Shown: piece after piece, positions 6,227 to 8,037 of the stretch
Layout: the number at the start of each line of letters is the position of its first letter
How positions within the stretch are numbered: position 1 is the stretch's first letter
Assembly: GCA_002414705.1 (NCBI GenBank)
Contig: DIAL01000134.1
Location: 1 to 8,037, forward strand
Direction: 5' to 3'
From: Flavobacteriaceae bacterium UBA5079
GTDB lineage: Bacteria; Bacteroidota; Bacteroidia; Flavobacteriales; Flavobacteriaceae
Length of the DNA: 8,037 bases
Made by a program: the position numbers and the translations under genes
The notes under the pieces: model-generated
What the model was told of the DNA's origin: nothing
The model's input: only the letters and a program-made list of their open reading frames with translations
The model's database searches: none

Positions 6227-7669
6227 TTATTGTGTCATCATTAAGCGTTTAGCTTCGGCTTCAAGATCTCTGTAAGGAGTTCCTTCAACAGTTACACCAA
6301 CACCTTGAATGATACCTCCTTCAAATTCGCCTGGAGATTTATATAAGTTACTTACATTATCACCACTGTCATAGCCAACGCATAACCCATCTCCAGAAAG
6401 TGTAAATTTAGCTGGTTGGGTACGCATGGGACCTTCAGCAACAACGGTTTCATTTATGTATAATTTTGTATTACCAAGAGATTCACCATATTCTCCAGCA
6501 GATTCTCTTACAAACTCCATCCCTAGTGTATATTTACCTGGTTTTAATGTGGTATTGGATACAAATACTTGTTCCGGTTTGATACCTAAAAAGTTATAAA
6601 CGTAGTACAGTTTTTTATTTTTTATAAATAAACTATGTCCACCAAAACGGGAACCGTGAGCAAACGTATTAAACTCTTCATGCGCAATACCATCTTTTGC
6701 TAGATAAACACGTGTGTTTTTGGTTTTTTTATTAAATCGGATAAGACCATTATTACTTGGTAGCCATAAATTATTAAAGTTGTCAGGATAAACAGCATAA
6801 ATGGTATTGTTAGAAAAACCATTTTTGGTTGTGAACGAAGAATAGGTATTATTAGTTTTGTCCCACTGAATTAAACCGCCTCCTTTAGTTGCTAACCAAA
6901 ACATTCCTTCAGAATCTATATATAGATGGTTAAAATTATCGAAAGGGAGTCCACTCTCTACATTATAATGATTGGTAATAGATTCTGTTATGGCATCCAT
7001 TAGATAAAGACCTTTGTTGGAAACAATCCAAATATCATTTCCATGTTTATAAAAAGCACGTATTTCTGTCGAACTTTTAATAAGGGACGATTTATGGTAG
7101 CTAATTTTATTAGTTTCAGTATCCAGCCATACCAGACCATCGCTAGTCCCAACCCAAAGTTTTCCAGTATTAAGGTTTTTAAAGGTTACAAACAAGTTGA
7201 TCCTTTCATCAATGGAATGAAACCTCCATTTTTTTTCATTTAGAAAATATTCATAAACACGATTTGTTGTGGAACCAAACCATATATGCGAATTTTTGTC
7301 TTGATAAGAAGACGAAAAGGCACCAATAGCCCCTGGAATCTTTGCTTTCTTGTTATTTATTAGATCAATAAGTGCGTTTTCAGTATAGCTACCTATAAAT
7401 AGGTTGTTTTTGTTTTTATAAATTCCTCTAATACTTTGATTTTCTTGGTATATGTTAAATGGATTTTTTTTAGTGACTAATTTTACAATTCCATTTCGGG
7501 TGCTTATCCATAAAATATTTTGCTTGTCGGTAAACGCCGTTTGATATTTAAAGTTTGAATCTAAAATTTCTTGATTTTTGTAGCTGAAAACTATCTTGCC
7601 TAATTTGTTTAAAACTAGGATTATATTGTCTTTAGAACCGTAAATAAAATTTCTTGTTATCTTGAACAT
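6227..7669 (-). pseudogene. Chimeric ORF: regulator beta-propeller fused to the arylsulfatase C-terminal domain
   Basis: The 480-residue frame joins two unrelated genes. Residues 1-336 are a regulator-type beta-propeller like the periplasmic sensor half of hybrid two-component or AraC/LuxR-type regulators of Bacteroidota. Blade motifs recur at about 51-64 (NILWISTRNGIVKL), 88-103, 128-140, 169-183 (GKLWVGTSDGLVWLD), 211-225, 255-270 and 298-313 (NNLWLPSNNGLIRFN), then DGIAHEEFN at 326-334. From about 337 the text is an arylsulfatase C-terminal domain: AHGSRFGGHSLF, KLYYVYNFLGIKPEQ, LKPGKYTLGMEF, VAEGPMRTQPAKFTLSGDG, LCVGYDSGD and VEGTPYRDLEAEAKRL. The regulator lacks its last blades, Y_Y_Y domain, membrane segment and kinase or DNA-binding output. 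The sulfatase lacks its catalytic domain with C-X-P-X-R. The ATG at 7669 is internal to the original gene and follows a frameshift, with no signal peptide, so I judge this a non-functional remnant or an assembly chimera. Confidence 0.82.
6656..6664 (-). other. Fusion junction between propeller and arylsulfatase sequence
   Basis: The change of family falls within TTTGCTCAC, coding Phe-Ala-His (residues 336-338). Just before it, HEEFNT is regulator-like, since such regulators normally continue into a segment with FGG-NG. Just after it, GSRFGGHSLF is arylsulfatase-like. Both parents could have encoded Phe-x-His here, so a short microhomology is a plausible crossover point. The exact base cannot be fixed without the parent sequences. 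Confidence 0.6.
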
Positions 7670-7671
7670 GG

Positions 7672-7680
7672 CTAAGTTTC
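7672..7680 (-). other. Probable single-base frameshift in the propeller gene
   Basis: On the minus strand the sequence is GAAACTTAG: the upstream frame ends in this TAG while the downstream frame has a TGA just before its ATG. One extra A in the AAA run (7677-7679) restores an uninterrupted frame. A homopolymer indel, in the genome or in the reads, is the likely cause. Confidence 0.6.
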
Positions 7681-8037
7681 ATCCTCAAGATATTTAAATT
7701 TAAGTGGAATTAATTCATCGTTTTTTAATTCCCAATAGCTCACGTTATTTAGAGGATCTCTGGATTCTATAATAAGGTTAGGCGTTTTATTAATTATTCG
7801 ATTCAGATTATCTTTCTCTTTTGGTATCTTATATGATTTAACGAGCTTTTGGTTTTTTATTTTTAGAAGGTCTCTACCGTTTAAAATCCAGTAGCTGTTT
7901 TTGCTAATTTCATCACAAACAGGATATTGATTGGCTGTGTTGGGGAATTTATAAATCTCTTCAAATTGGCCATTGTATTTATACATATAACCTTGTCTTG
8001 TTGTAATAAAAATATCTGTTTTGTTGTGTGTAGATTG
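7672..8037 (-). pseudogene. Regulator beta-propeller, upstream fragment (frameshifted, runs off right edge)
   Basis: The frame is open from the window edge (QSTHNKTDIFITTRQGYMYKYNGQ, read in two pieces) to the TAG at 7674-7672, giving 121 residues. It is not a separate gene starting at the ATG at 7986, because the codons upstream of it already encode a propeller blade (DIFITTRQGYMYKYN). Further blade-like text follows: SYWILNGRDLLKIKNQ and VSYWELKNDELIPLKF. The TAG lies two bases before the ATG of the next fragment, in another frame. Adding one A to the AAA run at 7677-7679 would give DENLAMFKI and join both pieces into one continuous propeller. I therefore read this as the 5' side of the same regulator gene as the chimeric frame downstream, broken by a one-base deletion or a sequencing error. 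The gene's start, and presumably its signal peptide, lie outside the window. Confidence 0.75.

Noticed and set aside
6227..7669. The propeller-sulfatase fusion as a working new enzyme or sensor.
   Set aside because: It has no signal peptide, no sulfatase active site and no output domain, and its upstream half is frameshifted away. Decay or misassembly is simpler.
1..8037. CRISPR arrays, tRNA or rRNA genes, insertion sequences.
   Set aside because: No regularly spaced repeats, recognisable RNA gene or transposase coding was seen on either strand.

Overview
The window is AT-rich DNA from a member of the Bacteroidota, almost certainly a flavobacterium. The gliding-motility pair gldB-gldC, TAnnTTTG-type -7 promoter boxes, the lack of strong Shine-Dalgarno sequences and several short 'signal peptide plus beta-barrel' proteins all point that way.

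Left part (1-1874): the 5' part of nadE (ammonia-dependent NAD+ synthetase) leaves the window on the minus strand. Divergent from it, gldB and gldC run on the plus strand and overlap by 8 bases. Their shared intergenic region holds two back-to-back promoter-like boxes, and a 6-base inverted repeat frames the gldB box exactly. An imperfect hairpin separates gldC from the convergent aqpZ (aquaporin Z), which has both NPA motifs and an AqpZ-type water-selective filter.

Middle part (2711-6042), all on the minus strand: in transcription order, a MetA/'neuromedin U'-like outer-membrane transporter, a small beta-barrel protein, a DUF2490 barrel protein and a lipoprotein of the formylglycine-generating enzyme (FGE/SUMF1) family. 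The FGE keeps both catalytic cysteines, so it looks like a real sulfatase-maturing enzyme placed in the envelope.

Right part (6227-8037), minus strand: the most unusual locus. A two-component-regulator-type beta-propeller gene enters from the right edge, is broken by a one-base frameshift near 7677, continues in another frame, and near 6656-6664 switches abruptly into the C-terminal domain of an arylsulfatase. The arylsulfatase's natural end and a strong terminator follow. The catalytic sulfatase domain and the regulator's signalling output domains are both missing.

The simplest reading is an original sulfatase locus (regulator, arylsulfatase, outer-membrane proteins, FGE) in which a deletion fused the front of the regulator to the tail of the sulfatase, leaving the FGE and barrels without their local substrate. 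An assembly chimera is the main alternative.
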